Shown here piece after piece: positions 63,032 through 64,000 of a stretch of DNA of 64,000 nucleotides (its first letter is position 1; every line of letters starts with the position of its first letter). Both the position numbers and the translations under genes were made by a program. Source of the stretch: Isoperla grammatica (taxonomy: Eukaryota; Arthropoda; Insecta; Plecoptera; Perlodidae); NCBI GenBank assembly GCA_945910005.1, contig OX246747.1, forward strand, positions 10,742,525-10,806,524. The letters are read 5' to 3'. A model generated the notes under the pieces. It was given only the letters and a program-made list of their open reading frames with translations, made no database searches and was not told where the DNA came from.

Positions 63032-64000
63032 AGTGTGTGAGAACAATTTTTAGTAATTACAAAAGAAAGATGACAACAGCAATGTTTCGCTCGGCAACAC
63101 GGCATTACGTGCTGGCAAAACATCTCCATAGATTTGAAATAATCGACTAGAATGCAAGCAAATTGTGTAATGACTGAGTGCAGGACAGACTACACTTCCA
63201 CGCACTAAGCTGAAGGAAATGACTGACAGAATGGCGGAGGCATGGACAGAAATGAGTGGGAGGCATAAGCCGCCCAGGCTAGGCGGGCGATGACTATAAA
63301 GTAGATGCGGCATAAGAAAACAACACTTTCACAAGGCAGTAGTTAGATGATTCATCTAGACAAGATCATGCTTTGAATAAATTTACATGCATAATAATAC
63401 TAGGAACAACTTAGGCATACAGATTGCTACTTAAGTACATTGTCCTTCAAGCATAGGTATTAAGTTGCTCTTCGACCCTACCCTAGATACATGCATAGTA
63501 ATGAGGCTAACACACATGATTGGCCAACCTTGTACAAGTTTTTTTTTTTGTCCTGTGCAGAGTTGGCCTCTTCAACCATTCTTCTTTCTTGCTTCTTTCT
63601 TTCTTTGATGCTCTGGCACACGCATGCACGCATACAAAGGAAAATGACATTAGTAACAGCTGACCCTTTGACCTTCCAAGGGCTTTTCAAGACAGTTTTC
63701 AAAGTACCTACTTACTTCAACTGCTAACTTAGTAGAACTAGTACACTGATGTAAGGACTTCACTTTCTTGCATTTAATAATCTAATCTCAGTTTGCCAAC
63801 TGTCCCAAAGCACAGTAATTTTAAAGCAAGCATGTTACAATTTAATAACAGACTGCGAAAAAACAAGTGTAGGCCAATGGAAAAAAAAACGCAACGCATA
63901 AATTCTAAAAATATCAAATCAATACCTACGGGTGCATCTCAAACTTTTGAACCCAAGCCTCACTCTACCATCTTACAAGTGCTCACAGTCTCACCAATGT
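63032..64000. other. Intergenic DNA to the window end
   Basis: A run of T at 63,539-63,548 and mixed sequence; no gene or repeat recognised. Confidence 0.4.

Overview
This is eukaryotic, almost certainly animal, DNA: AT-rich, with introns, non-LTR and LTR retrotransposons, SINEs, DNA transposons with target-site duplications (TSDs), and no bacterial features. The palindrome CCTAGG/AGGCCTAGG recurs across the window, and the transposon mix (P element, hAT, PIF/Harbinger, piggyBac, BEL/Pao, Copia, Jockey/CR1-type LINEs, DUF4806 genes) suggests a marine invertebrate, perhaps a deuterostome. That placement is inference. I see no rRNA, functional tRNA or CRISPR. The window is a gene-poor nest of transposons; nearly every coding stretch is a transposon gene or a broken gene.

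Layout. 0.6-4.3 kb: a Jockey-like LINE on the minus strand with an intact 943-codon ORF2. 5-6.2 kb: SINEs, one split by a solo LTR. 6.6-10.3 kb: a three-exon DUF4806-type gene, broken, with two separate in-exon minisatellite expansions (102 bp and 59 bp units) and a SINE in exon 2. 10.3-13.9 kb: SINEs. 14.0-18.7 kb: a decayed PIF/Harbinger transposase and a likely partner gene, both cut by SINEs. 19.2-19.85 kb: a 42 bp GC-rich minisatellite. 20.2-21.1 kb: a retropepsin fragment. 22.4-22.6 kb: a piggyBac scrap. 22.9-25.2 kb: a P-element transposase with two nonsense codons. 26.2-26.4 kb: a tRNA-derived SINE. 27.3-29.8 kb: small exons and an LTR-element gag/protease. 29.9-32.9 kb: hAT, Copia and a second hAT gene, the last split by a TAA-flanked MITE. 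33.2-36.9 kb: MITE, SINEs and pieces of a LINE endonuclease. 36.9-50.5 kb: an LTR, a gag-like ORF, and an SGNH-hydrolase ORF overlapping a macro-domain-like ORF. The SGNH ORF is split by an 11.1 kb hAT-bounded block (38,880-49,970) that itself holds an unidentified transposon, a Harbinger-like element and several LINEs. 50.5-52.6 kb: BEL/Pao gag on the minus strand. 52.6-53.9 kb: a G-rich tandem array. 54-58.6 kb: LINE fragments, one split by a 1.4 kb hAT element. 59.7-61.3 kb: a hAT-type MITE, a 63 bp minisatellite and a possible host exon whose splice donor is part of the repeat. 61.5-64 kb: mostly non-coding, with one MITE.

The unifying feature is one SINE family with about 30 copies, in three body variants. 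In its own sense it starts CCTGCCCAGGGACTGCC and ends in a (AATC)n-type tail. Thirteen copies have visible 11-14 bp duplications. A separate tRNA-type SINE carries a related 3' end, so both probably used the same LINE machinery. TSDs allow the insertion order to be read, and removing inserts restores reading frames at several loci. All family assignments are from recognition of motifs by eye; no search was run.
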